The notes under the pieces were generated by a model that saw only the letters and a program-made list of their open reading frames with translations, was not told the origin of the DNA and did not search any database. Positions 48,486 to 60,978 of a DNA stretch of 64,000 nt are shown in pieces. The stretch is from Gigantopelta aegis (taxonomy: Eukaryota > Mollusca > Gastropoda > Neomphalida > Peltospiridae): NCBI RefSeq assembly GCF_016097555.1, contig NC_054704.1, forward strand, positions 98,482,629-98,546,628, given 5' to 3'. The position numbers and the translations under genes were made by a program. How positions within the stretch are numbered: position 1 is the stretch's first letter; each line of letters starts with the position of its first letter.

Positions 48486-49467
48486 CTCGTCAGAACTTTG
48501 ATGAATTTGGGTTTTAGAAATGCATCCTACTGATGTCGTTAAACATCCTACCTTCGTGATACAATAGTTCGAATGCTGATTTTAGAAATGCAGCCTACTG
48601 ATGTGGGTAAACATCCTACCTTCGTGATACAATAGTTCGAATGCTGGTTTTAGAAATGCAGCCTACTGATGTGGGTAAACATCCTACCTTCGTAAAACAA
48701 TAGTTCGAATGCTGGTTTTAGAAATACATCCTACTGATGTCGTTAAACATCCTACCTTCGTGACAAAATGGTTCGAATGCTGGTTTTAGAAATACATCCT
48801 ACTGATGGTGGTAATTTAAACCCTACCTTCGTGACACAATAGTTCGAATGCTGGTTTTAGAAATACATCCTACTGATGGTGGTAAAAACCCTACCTTCGT
48901 GATACAATGGTTCGAATGCTGGTTTTAGAAATACATCCTACTGATGTGGATAAACATCCTACCTTCGTGATACAATGGTTCGAATGCTGGTTTTAGAAAT
49001 ACATCCTACTGATGGTGGTAAAAACCCTACCTTCGTGACACAATAGTTCGAATGCTGGTTTTAGAAATACATCCTACTGATGGTGGTAAAAACCCTACCT
49101 TCGTGATACAATGGTTCGAATGCTGGTTTTAGAAATACATCCTACTGATGGTGGTAAAAACCCTACCTTCGTGATACAATGGTTCGAATGCTGGTTTTAG
49201 AAATACATTCTACTGATGTCGTTAAACATCCTACCTTCGTGACAAAATGGTTCGAATGCTGGTTTTAGAAATACATCCTACTGATGGTGGTAAAAACCCT
49301 ACCTTCGTGATACAATGGTTCGAATGCTGGTTTTAGAAATACATCCTACTGATGTGGGTAAAACCCCTACCTTCGTCATACAATGGTTCAAATGCTGGTT
49401 TTAGAAATACATCCTACTGATGGTGGTAAAAAACCCTACCTTCGTGATACAATAGTTCGAATGCTGT
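48486..49467. repeat. 68-bp minisatellite, ~14 copies
   Basis: Unit 'gttcgaatgctggttttag'+'aaatacatcctactgatgg' ... 'ccctaccttcgtgatacaat'. Spacing is 68 bp in the first units (gaatgc at 48571, 48639 and 48707). The middle of the unit is variable (gtgggtaaac versus gtggtaaaaac). Confidence 0.95.
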
Positions 49468-49489
49468 CAAAATCTTCTCGTTGTCGTCT

Positions 49490-50082
49490 TGATTTTCTGC
49501 TCTGGGATATAGGAGTCTTCACACCAAACATTCTACGTCTTCACACATCCCTGGTGACTTCAAGTGGTCTTCAGTAATTGGAATTGATGCAACTAATTGT
49601 TCTTGATCTTGGAAAAGAAAAACAAATCGAAATCTCGTTTAAAGGCACTAGATATTAGACAATGTAACACATTTTTGGCTGTATTATAATTTATATTTAT
49701 GCACTTAGCTTACTTACTTTATTTACGTATTTTATTTACTACTATTACTATTATTTATTCATTTTATTTAGTTATGATGTCCCTTTGTATACTTTTATTG
49801 TCAAAATAACCCAGTAGCATAATGTTTTAAATTGTACATAATATTTTATATGTATGTACTTACTACATTTATTTGTTAAGGGGTTTTGATTTAGCTTTCA
49901 CTCTGCTTGTATGTATGCTACTGTATTGAACAACTCATAATTATACTCCTCTACGTGGGCTGTGTGTTTGTATGTATGCTACTGTATTGAACAACTCATA
50001 TAATTATACTCCTCTACATGGGCTGTGTGTTTGTATGTGAGGGACTGGAAAAAATAAAGTTAAATTAAAAAAAAAAAAAATT
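49490..50082 (+). other. Possible retroposed 3' end with AATAAA and poly-A
   Basis: A two-copy 69-bp repeat (49900-50035, 'tgtatgctactgtattgaac') is followed by gaaaaaataaagttaaatt and a 15-base A run at about 50066-50080, the layout of a polyadenylated transcript end. Parent sequence unknown; could be chance in A-rich DNA. Confidence 0.3.
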
Positions 50083-50089
50083 TTTAATT

Positions 50090-51176
50090 ATTATTATGTT
50101 TAAATTATCAGTATATATAAAAAAATTTTTTTTTATTCCTTTGATTGCTATTTTTGGCCACAACCTTTCGAAATTTACTTTATATGTTCCCGGACTGCAA
50201 CCATGGACTATTCAATATGAGACTGTCTCTCCGAGAAAGCTAACAGCGGTCGTGCAGACAATTTCACTCATAGAAGTGATTTAAAAGTGGGACGTTTTTT
50301 TGTGGATTTATGTTTTGTTTTGTTTTGTCTGTCTGTTTGCTTTGTTGTTATTGTTGTAATCATCCGGTATGTTGGATTCTTTAGATGCAGTTGTCTAGGT
50401 CACATAGACTATATTCACTCACCGTGAATGGCATAAGAATGGAACGCTTTCTTTATTCTGATCTCTGTAAAAATGTTGCATGGCGAAAGACTTGTTTTAT
50501 TATATCAAGCCAGTCTCAAGACCGCGTACAATGATAGCGAAAACATATTAACGAGTTTATTAAATCATCAAGTTTATTTGTAATTCCCTATTTTACATCA
50601 GCAAACGATCGATATTTTTAGATGTCAAGGCGACACTATAGCTTTAAAGCAAAGATGTTTCTGTAACGTATGGCTAAAACATATTTAACACTGCCTAATA
50701 ACTATTATAACTAGCTATCGACGAGAAGGTGAGAGTAGACGTGCTTTCTATGGCTTCGTGTATTAAACAAAAATATTCGCTGAGACCACATAAATGTACA
50801 TGATATAGTACATGAGGTAAAAATACGATACAATGTTCATAACTTACTGGAAGATTATTATAAAATTACTGTATGTTACATGTATATATCTCTAAATTCA
50901 CATATCACGTATTAATTTCAAACTTGGTCTTATAGTTATATTCGCAAAGTTGTATTAACAAATCCTTACTATTGGACAATACATTCATTTTAATTACACT
51001 AGAATTTGTAAAACAGTTGTTATAGGTATACTAATGTCATTTAATGTGCAACATTGAAACATGAAATGGAATTTGTCGTCAACACAACTAGCTTTGGTTA
51101 CCAATATATATTACATAAGATTTCGTGTTTCATCTCTTAGTAGTTTCAGTTAGAAGTATGTGATTATATTACATAG

Positions 51177-51180
<4 letters not shown>
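50090..51180. other. Intergenic, no gene seen
   Basis: A+T-rich sequence between the poly-A tract and the transposon-bearing (TA)n tract. No coding frame, RNA gene or repeat that I can support. Confidence 0.55.

Positions 51181-51255
<75 letters not shown>
51181..51255. repeat. Poly-A followed by (TA)n, left of the transposon
   Basis: About 29 A residues, then about 23 ta units. The same (ta)n continues right of the transposon (52740-52763), so the element sits inside a TA microsatellite or has expanded its target duplication. Confidence 0.95.
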
Positions 51256-51256
<1 letters not shown>

Positions 51257-52739
51257 TCTTCAAAAGAAGAAACGCAAAACCACATTGTAGTAACATTTGG
51301 AGAATTGATTTAATTATTGAATGGTGATTCCGATAATTACCAAATGTTGCAGGATTGTTCACAATTCACTCTAGTCCATTGTGAGTAAGTGATAGGACAC
51401 ACCACCAAGGTCAAGGTCATCTGGAGTCAATACCGTGTGTGGCCTCCGCGTGTGTTGACAACTGCCTGGCACCGCCTGCCCATTGAAGCAACCAGAGTAC
51501 GGATGACGTCCCGGGGGATGGTTGCCCACTCGGCCTGCAAGGCTGCTGCCAGCTCGGGCAGGGTCTGGGGCTGTGGTTGTCGCTGTCGGAGGCGTCGGTC
51601 CAACTCGTCCCATAGATGCTCAATTGGGTTCAAATCCGGTGATATCGATGGCCAAGGAAGGACATTAATGTTGTTGTTCTGTAGGAAAGCCGTTGTGAGA
51701 CGTGCTGTGTGAGGCCTGGCGTTGTCATGTTGGAACACTGCGTTGGCGTTGGCCATAACTGGAACGATGTGTGGCCGGAGGATCTGGTCAATGTAGCCCT
51801 GTGCATTCAGGTTGCCCTGCACGTGGACCAGGTCAGTTCTGCCAGTGTGTGAGATGGCTGCCCACACCATGACACTACCCCCGCCGAATCTGTCCACTTC
51901 CTGCACGCAGTTTGCCGCATAACGTTCACCACGACGCCTATACACGCGACATCTTCCATCATGACGTCGGAGCAGAAATCGGGACTCGTCACTGAACCAC
52001 ACCTGTCTCCATCGCAGTTGAGGCCATTGTCGATGAATCTGGCACCACTGCAGTCGGAGTCGACGGTGTTGTGGTGTTAAGATGACACCTCGAACTAGAC
52101 GTCTGGCACGAATTCCTACCTCACGTAGGCGGTTCCGTACGGTCTGGTCGGATATCCTGCGCAAACCTGGTATTGCTGCGGCTGTGGAGGTGGCAGTAGT
52201 CAATCGTTCCCGAAGGTGGCGTACCCGGATATAGCGGTCCTGCCCGGGGGTAGTGACCCGTGGTCGACCGGATCTAGGGAGGTCACGTGTTGATCCATGT
52301 TGCTGGTAACGGTCCCACAGTCTGGAGATGGTGCTTGGGGACACATGGAATGCCCTGGCAACGGCCGTTCTGGATTCGCCTGCGTCTAGTCAGCCGATGG
52401 CATTGTTTCTCTGCGGTTCACTGAGACGTGGCATGTCCTGGATTGTCAACTGTCGGCCAGATACAGAGGCCAGGCAAGCGAACACCCTGCACTTTTATAC
52501 TGTTGGTGTTCATGTTGCACGTGCAGACAACGCACGTGCAGTGGTGACATGGTTTGCACGTGGCTGCGTTTTTGCGAATATTCACATTTTGGAACTTTAT
52601 TGTACAGTAGCTGCGTTTTATCGAATGTAACCGTGGGAATGTGTTTGGGACATGCAATGACCTTATATTCACAAAGCATGAACCGGTAGGAAACATAAAA
52701 TCGGAGTTATAACCCATTTGTGTTTCTTTTTTTGAAGAG
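51256..52739 (-). mobile_element. Tc1-family DNA transposon, nearly intact
   Basis: TIRs ctcttcaaaagaagaaacgc (left) and, inverted, ctcttcaaaaaaagaaacac (right), in TA context on both sides. Length 1,484 bp with one transposase frame filling about two thirds. G+C content is clearly higher than the host DNA around it, a sign of recent arrival. Confidence 0.93.
51427..52434 (-). pseudogene. Tc1-like DD34E transposase with one premature stop
   Basis: From ATG at 52434 (MPRLSEPQRNNAIG) to TAA: 335 codons plus stop. An in-frame TGA at codon 15 (where an Arg codon CGA is expected) interrupts it; from codon 31 (Met, 52344) 305 residues are open. Seen: N-terminal helix-turn-helix with VSPSTISRLWDRY and a GRPR hinge; catalytic Asp in WFSDESR (about residue 149), Asp in FQHDNARPH (about 237) and Glu in PIEHLWDE (about 272), with 34 residues between the second Asp and the Glu, hence DD34E. 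Such enzymes cut at the TIRs and insert at TA. The single stop and otherwise full frame suggest recent inactivation. The internal Met is unlikely to give an active protein since the first DNA-binding helix would be lost. Confidence 0.92.
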
Positions 52740-52763
<24 letters not shown>

Positions 52764-52770
<7 letters not shown>

Positions 52771-55700
52771 AATATGTCTCACACACATATTCAGCATGTG
52801 TAGGTGCCAATATTGAGACGAACACAATGGGATTTATTCAGCGCTCACCAGTATATTAGGTTAGTGTGCTATTGTTCACACGTTGTTGGGATCAATACAG
52901 CCTGTACCTAAATACGAAATATATTGTAGTACACAAGTTTACTTATCTCTAGATAGATTGTAACTAGCTACAGTTAGGTCATTGACTCCATAGTTCGCAA
53001 TGTATGTGTTAAGCAGGCACCAAAGAGAATATCAAAAAGTGGCTTTTTAAGACAGATGGCTCCTTAATACAGGTCAGTTTGTATTATATATTAGATGATT
53101 TGGGAGAATAAAAAGTTGGTCTCTTTACACAGGTTTGACCCTATATATGTTTTTATTTTGCATTAAAATAATTTTGAGCTACTATTCAATTCACTTAATA
53201 TATTCATAATGCATCGTAGCCTAAATGTGTTGCGCCATGTATTATTGTATTCCAATACTACAGACAGCAGGGCAACCCGAAACAATGAATTGGCAAAACT
53301 TTATACTTGAAGCAAGATAGTAAAAGGACACCCATTTCTGTTGACACCTACTGTAGCCAAATGTCTTGATTAAATATAAATGATTGTCTGTACTGGTGGA
53401 TTCACCGAGCTAGATCCAGTCCCAGGACAATATAAAAAAACAGTGTGACATGTATGTCAGGATATTTAGAAAGTTTCAACAAAGAAGTGCGAAATATATT
53501 ATGTTTAAGACACTCCCACACCCCCCCCCCCCCAAAAAAAACAACAAAAAAACCCACCCAAATTTTAATAACTAAATTATACGAATGGACCAGTCTTCTA
53601 CACATTTGTCGGAGGATATGCCCGCGATAGACATGCTTGAACCTTCGGTGGATGCAAGTGCATGTCAAATAGTTGTTTGGCGGGCGGATGCGTTAAATTT
53701 TAATTAGTAGGTTTTTGCCTTACGTTATAATCGAGGAAAGAGGGATTATGTTATTTATTGCAGTTAAAATAGAGTCGTATCTTGGTATATCAGTTACAGT
53801 CTCAAAGGGACACACTGACCTACACAAAACAATCAAGAAAAAACAACATAAAAAGAATTACCAGGTCAGCTTTAGTATATGAACGTATTATAAATAAAAG
53901 ACGTATTTGCACATGGCTTAATAATGTAGTCCGCCGTGTTCCGCGAGTGTGAGTTTATGTATGCATGAAAATAATAGGCATGACAATGTTTGGTATGTAT
54001 GTTTGTGAGACGAATGTAACACAAACAGATAGCTGTTATTTATCAGTACATCTTTTAAAATATACTCACCTGTTAAACCCACGTCTTGCAATTGATAATA
54101 CTGTACATCACCTTGATTTGTGTCTTAACGATTCTGTTCATCTTTATCGAGAAATTAGAATAAACAGAATTGCATATTCCATCACACTTCTAAAAGTGCC
54201 AGTTAATAAAGGTGTCACTTCTTTTTTAAAGTAAGCTTTCACTGACACAACAGATAATAACAAAGCTAATACTATCTCTTTTTAAATATCCTCTTTGTGG
54301 ATTAAATTGGAAATTGCTTTTGCTTGTACCATCTTAACACCACACGAAGACTAAGATCGCTAGATTGGACGACATTCAGCGAGTTCTAGGAACGATACCA
54401 CTGAACTTTATCAGGTGTCTGATTATGAGTGTCTCAATCGTCTACGGGTATAATGGAATTTCAACAACACAGGTAAGAAACATCCCGCGAATAATAGCGA
54501 CCGTTATAACCAGCGTTGTGGAAATACACCTGTTGTTTGTTATGCCAGATTTATCTGTTAGCGGGTAAATTGACGATTTCTTTTTCACCCGGAACGTGCA
54601 GTGATAGCACTCATTGCCGAGATATCGACGGAGGTGCGAACTATTTTCATCTGGGTAATTCATTTGATACGACTTACACGGAGTGCGATATGAGATTTTA
54701 GGTGTAAACACACAACCTGTACAGAACAAAATCTCGTTTGCACATTGACTGAGCACGCACGTAGGAGATCGGAGAATCATACATCGGGACACGATCAAAA
54801 CTTTCACAAGGTGTTAGAGTTTCACTAGGTATAAAAAAAAAAAAGTCTTTAAATTAACAATTAAAAAAAAGCAGCTTTTTTTTTTTTTTTTTTTTTTTTG
54901 TCGGCAGGAAAGCTAGATTGATTATGTTAATGTAACATAAATACATAATAATATAATTATGCCAATTAGCTAACCCACTTAACAATGTTTTGGATATAAT
55001 TATGACAACATACTTGGTTATATGACCTTTTTATTTGGATAGTTCATATTTGGTAATTCTTCTTCGGAATATAATAGCATGACAATCACTAATTTGTTTA
55101 GTTTTGTGATCTGAAGGTTAATTTTTATATCAAATAATAGAATACTGGGAATTTGTTTTTAAAATAATTTTCAGTAAAGTTTTGCATGTTTCATTCACAT
55201 TAGCTTACTGTAGGAAGAACACTTAAAATGAATATTAAATAAAGTAATATAAGAATACTGCTAAACACATGTATACATAGCCCTACTGTAAAACAAGAGG
55301 TTTTAGTTGCTACTTTTATTTTTGAATGACTGATACAGAAATAAAATTTTCCACTTTAAACATTTTAAGTTTCAGTCGAGAAAACGATTCACAATCATCT
55401 AAATATAAATTAACAAAATTACCCACCTTTCACTGATCTACAGCTGTTAACAATATCTGAGACGACCAGAGAAGTATACAGAATAAAAGTGATTCTTTTG
55501 TACATAAAACGTCATCTCCAGTACGTGTATGGATAGCAGTACACACATCAGAACCATTTTGTTACCACATAATACAATGCAGAGTCCCAGACAAAAACAC
55601 GTAATATGACTGGTACCTGAAAATAACTCCAACATTATCCGCGGAACCAAGTGCTATAAAGGAATTAGTCAAGAGAAAAGGGAGTTGACTGTTATCGACT

Positions 55701-56050
55701 ATTACTTGGTTCGTGTTTCTTCTAGAACAAACAAAAGTTTGGAACACTCTTAAAGAGAATCAGAAAAACAAACAAGAGTTAGAGAGTGGAGATAGTTGGT
55801 GTAGAGAAATAGAATTACGAATAAGTAGGATTACTGAATCGGAGGCACCAAGCGGCGGTTCAAATTGCAGATAGTGCGCCGTATGACGGCTATTAGAATA
55901 TTTGTCAATAGATCATCGGATGTGTGCAAACAGATGGGTACACCAAATGATGTGTGTGTGTACACAAATGAGATATATTTGCTTATGTTAATGTGTATTC
56001 AACAATACATTATACACCATGGTCACTCGTGTCTATAATGTATTGAAAGG
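52764..56050. other. Intergenic, no gene supported
   Basis: Mixed A+T-rich sequence with poly-C (53520) and a T run of about 25 (54878). The block at 54340-54810 is less A+T-rich and has frames on both strands plus a plausible donor (cag|gtaaga at 54473), but no match that I recognise. Confidence 0.5.
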
Positions 56051-56052
56051 AA

Positions 56053-56105
56053 AGCACCATTTGTTTAACGACACCTCGGCACATTTTAAACTATTTGGTT
56101 TCTAA
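56053..56105 (-). mobile_element. SINE 3'-end fragment
   Basis: 'gcaccatttgtttaacgac' and 'acctcggcacattttaaac' match the reverse complement of the conserved 3' end of the SINE superfamily. Confidence 0.6.
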
Positions 56106-57163
56106 CATTGCTTTTTTGACCTAGTACTGAACGGTATATATAGTGGTGTGGTCCACGATAGAGGTGCATGTGTACGCATATTTTTAATGGCATTACAGTA
56201 AAAAGAAACTCAACATTCGCTTCTAAATCTCCCTTTTGTAGAGTACGTAAAAACACAGCTTTACTTTAAATTGCAGAATTTTCGTGATAATAGTTAAATA
56301 AAATGAAAATTTAGTTTAAGGCAGATGCCTTTTTGTCTATTTTTGTTTAAGTTAGCCATAACAAAGGATCACCAAACTTCAGTGTATAGGACTTTGTATA
56401 ATTTTATAAAACATTTGGTATCAAAATCCATCGGCATTCTTGATCAAAGTTCTAAATCTGAACGACAAAACCCCAATATGTGACCAGGGTTGTATCTCTG
56501 CACAATGCATAGTCCAGTGGCCTTTTGGCAAAATAGTGGTCGATTCCATTAATCTCTATCTAATGCCTCGTCTATAGGAGGACAGCCACTCCCGAGATCC
56601 TTTACTGGAGATTTAATCCTTGCACCGCCACAAAGAGGACTGCCACTCAGACTAGTTTAATAAATCAAAATTACCACTGGACAGCTCATCAGAATAAGTA
56701 CTGCTGTGAAGTGTTTTTTATTTTTAAAGAGAGTATAGTAAATAGTCTAAATGTATCTATGGACATACAATGAGTTATACATTACTGCTGCAAGGATCCT
56801 AATACACTGGCATATATTTAATGTAGTGTTGGGAATCAGTCTGAATTTTATCACTGATCATTGGTTATAATCAGTTTACACCAACCAATCATCTTGTGAT
56901 CACACAATCAGTTAGAATCATATAAAACACGAGGATTAAGTATCACGCACCCATTGTTGTGTTTACCCGACTCTACAAAGAACTATTTTCACCTTTAATA
57001 ATGATTTGAAGTTATTTTTGCTTTTCTTTATGTACTCATGAAAAGAAACCCCAACCCAAACATATTTACATTAATTGCATCATATAAACTGGAGGAACAA
57101 TTAGTTACGTTTTCCACATTGATTGTGGATGTTTATAATCGATCATCACCCAAGAGAGCCCAA

Positions 57164-57709
57164 CCAATAATCTTTTGATTATAATCATCACCAAGTTAAT
57201 TTATGATGGCATTTTGATTATAATCATCACCAAGTGAATTTATGATGGCATTTTGATTATAATCATCACCAAGTGAATTTATGATGGCATTTTGATTATA
57301 ATCATCACCAAGTTAATTTATGATGGCATTTTGATTATAATCATCACCAAGTGAATTTATGATGACCTTTTGATTATAATCATCACCAAGTTAATTTATG
57401 ATGACATTTTGATTATAATCATCACCAAGTGAATTTATGATGACCTTTTGATTATAATCATCACCAAGTTAATTTATGATGACCTTTTGATTATAATCAT
57501 CACCAAGTGAATTTATGATGACATTTTGATTATAATCATTACCAAGTTAATTTATGATGACCTTTTGATTATAATCATCACCAAGTGAATTTATGATGAC
57601 CTTTTGATTATAATCATCACCAAGTGAATTTATGATGACATTTTGATTATAATCATCACCAAGTTAATTTATGATGACCTTTTGATTATAATCATCACCA
57701 AGTTAATTT
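57164..57709. repeat. 39-bp minisatellite, 14 copies
   Basis: Unit 'ttttgattataatcatcacc'+aagttaatttatgatgacc, alternating two variants (gttaattt/gtgaattt and gatggca/gatgacc). The first motif also occurs once in diverged form at about 56860-56900 (cattggttataatcagttt). Confidence 0.95.
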
Positions 57710-57806
57710 GACTTTATCAACAACTGACAGCCCATTATGAGCCTTTTTCTGTCACTCTTGTCAAGAAAATCTGCTTCTGATGTTAGTTTCATGATACTAT
57801 ATAGCA

Positions 57807-57960
57807 TGGGACATAAAAATAATCAGAGAGGAAACCTACTGCAGCTACTCCATGGGCTACAGACAGGATATCACATACCATAGCCTTTGTTTCACCAGTT
57901 GTTGAGCATTGGCTGGAATGAAGAAATAGCCCAAATGGGCCACCAATAGGGATCACCTAA
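57807..57960 (-). mobile_element. SINE fragment
   Basis: 'agaggaaacctactgcagct', 'tatcacataccatagcc', 'gaagaaatagcccaaatgg' and 'aatagggatcacc' follow the order of the SINE body and head on the minus strand; the 3' end is missing. Confidence 0.75.
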
Positions 57961-57969
57961 GTTTGGTTA

Positions 57970-60360
57970 CCATGTACTGAGTATCTCAAATCTAACCACC
58001 AATAAGAAAATGTAATAAAAGAATATGAGTGAAATTAGTTTATTATCTAAGAAAATGGCATTCATATAATTAATACAGATCTTAAACAATGTTATTAAAA
58101 TACATATTAAGTAAATAATATTTCAATCATCAGATGTATGTAGTAAAAAAAACCCCACCAAACAAACAATAATTGACCCTTTTAGTCCAAAAACAACTAG
58201 ATATTTGAATGTTTATTATTCATTAGCAAACAGACTAAATGCTATTTGTATTAAAAGTACATAAAGCTATACAAGTATTTAATTAGGAGGGACTTTCATG
58301 CCTTAATAAAATTACATTTCAATGCTATGATGGAAAAAGCTACACAGCTGGGTTTTTTAATTTTAATTTTATTATTATTACAAATATAGTTTGGGTTTTT
58401 GGTTGTTATTTAAAGAAAACACAAAAAAATTGAATAATTATTACACAATTTTTATAGTTTTTGATGCAATATAACAAACATATATTCAGGATATTTTAAA
58501 GACTCATATTTATGTGAACTATAGATGAGGTGTATTCTAAACCACTCATTTGAGCCTTCAACATTATATCCACAAATATACATAACATATATGGTATCCA
58601 AAAATATAGTACAGAGATATGATACCCATTACAAAATAAAAGCTGAAATAATCTGTTAAAAAAGCTGAAGATTATACCATAGTTAAATATAGGTAATTTC
58701 AGATTAAAATCTGACAAAATACTTAAAATTTAATAGAAAAAAGATGAAATGGGATAAAGAGATGAAAAATAATATTTCTTATAATAGTATAAATCTATTA
58801 CATGTACAAAGAAATGTATCGATGGTCATATTTATATTTTAAAACAAATTGACAGATTGAAAAAAAACTGAATTAAACCTCAGTTACCTCAAACAACCTG
58901 GAGAAGTGCTAAATATGTGCAAGCCTTTTGCTGAAAATTTCAACAAGTACAAAATTAATATTTATTATTTATTCATTTGACATTTATTTATTTACTTATT
59001 TATTTTCTGTACATGTAAAATGTATGTGGCATACCAAATTCAGTTTGGTAAACTATATGATGTTTACCAAAGTAAACTGTATTAGTGTATTAGTTAAGTT
59101 GAGTAAGTACCAGTCATTTATTACATACATTAATACATAACATATGGAACATATGTTATAGATTATACATGTACATCAACAAAACAAAGAAATGATTGTT
59201 TAAAATTTAAATAAAAATGCAAGGAAAAAAGTATATTGTAAATTGATTGCACTGTTATAACTAAAATACTGAAATAGCTCACAGTATATTGACATTTTTC
59301 TCAAACTAACCTTCTCTGAAACTGTTGATAATGAACAAAACAGCATTATACAATAATCCATAAAATGAATTATAGAACGAAACAGTTGTTATTTGGGAAA
59401 TTAATAAATAGTTTTCTACGACAACCATCTATCAACACTTACGGTAACTAATCCAGTAGCAAAAATAAAAGATACAGGATGTTTTGCTTAATGGAAGACT
59501 AATTAATGATAACAGGACATTCAGTTATATTAGTGTCCATCTCTGATCAAGTTTATGTCCCCAGTGAAATAGTCATGAACTTTAGTGAAAAATTAACATC
59601 ATTTCACAAGGAATATAAACCGTATATCAAAAAAGTAGAGAGTTTAGTATCTCTTTTTTCTTACTAAATGAGCCTTTCACACTACAAAGTCGTTCAGATA
59701 TTACAACACTACACTACAAAAATAGTTAACTAGGTTTAACAATTTTACCTAGTGTCAATATTTATTCAAAATCATAAATATACATGTAACCGTTTGGACT
59801 AGAATTTTCACAATCAGTAGGTTATTAGTATCATTAATGATAATAATAAAAATACTGGCCTTTGGTATCACTGCAACAAATATGATATCACTCAACAGTT
59901 GTCCTAAATCTCATATGGGTATAACAGTAAAAATATGTCACTAACACTTCTACCATGATGAAACTCACATGTGATATAATGCTAGCCAAGACATCAGCAC
60001 AAACACGTCTCAACAGGCAAAATCATGAGAAATTATTTTCCATTCACATCACTTCCAAATCAACATTCTAAGAAAAACGTATAATGTTATAATTATGAAA
60101 ATGTGATGTAAACATCAAACAATTAATGTACAAAATGGTGAACACTTTTTACAAGACCTCCATATAATGAGTGGAGTGGTATTCCACATGACAATTGGTT
60201 ATTTCTTACTGCCTTACTGACTGCATGCAGTCTACATCCAAACTTTCAAATATTACCATCAACCACTGTCAATGAGCACCACTCTGGTAAACTCTGAAAA
60301 AGTTAGGATAAATGATAACCATCTTATCAAACAAACTGTTATGCACCATAATTTAAAACA
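57970..60360. other. Intergenic / 3' flank of FRY-like gene, no gene seen
   Basis: A+T-rich. Only the ~140-bp dispersed repeat at about 58630-58770 (shared with the SINE insert near 18650) stands out. Part may be 3' UTR of the minus-strand gene ending at 60979. Confidence 0.5.
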
Positions 60361-60364
60361 TGGT

Positions 60365-60945
60365 CAACAAGATCAGCACACATGTAAACTGAATGCCTGT
60401 TATAAAAACTTCCACACCATGTCACAGTTGTAATCTATGTAAATGATGACAAATGCTCAATCATAACACATGAAGAAAGCTAATTTGCTAATTTGGTGGG
60501 CAACATCAGCACAAGTGTAAACTGAATTTCTGCTTTTATGCCATGTTAGACTCTAAACAAATGATGACAAATGTTCGATCGTAACAGATAAAGAAAGTCA
60601 ATTTGTTTGGCAACATCAGCACAAATCTAAACTGCATTTCTGCTCAACAACAGCACAAGTCTAAAGTAAATTTCTGCAAAGTATGACGGCTCTTATAATA
60701 ATCAAGTTGAATTCTACAAAAATGATGACCAATGATCCTTCATAACAGATGAAGAAAGCTAATTTGGTGGGCAACATCAGTATACAAATCTAAACTGAAT
60801 TTCTGCTCAACATCAGCACAAGTGTAAACCAATTTCTACTAAGTATGATGGCTCTTATAATAATCATGTCGTAATCTACAAAAATTATGACAACTGCTCC
60901 CTCATAACAGATCAAGAAAGCTAATTTGAACCTCTCCTCAGAATG
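60365..60945. repeat. Degenerate ~120-180-bp tandem repeat just after the FRY-like stop codon
   Basis: Four diverged units sharing 'aacatcagcacaag', 'taaactgaatttctgc', 'aaatgatgacaaatg' and 'gaagaaagctaatttg'. In minus-strand sense it starts about 40 bases after the stop codon, so it probably lies in the 3' UTR. Confidence 0.75.
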
Positions 60946-60978
60946 TGTTGAGTTGTAACGGATGAAGAGGGCCGACAA

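Noticed and set aside
48486-49577. Plus-strand frame at 49383-49577 as a gene
   Set aside because: Its first third is 68-bp minisatellite; the rest has no recognised motif.
54340-54810. Frames on both strands (67 codons +, 121 codons -) in a less A+T-rich block with a plausible donor at 54474
   Set aside because: No recognised family, no partner exons found upstream or downstream; a first exon of an unknown gene cannot be excluded.
55615-55740. Minus-strand stretch with an AG before it and cag|gtacc after it, as if an exon
   Set aside because: No homology, short, and no neighbouring exons in compatible phase.
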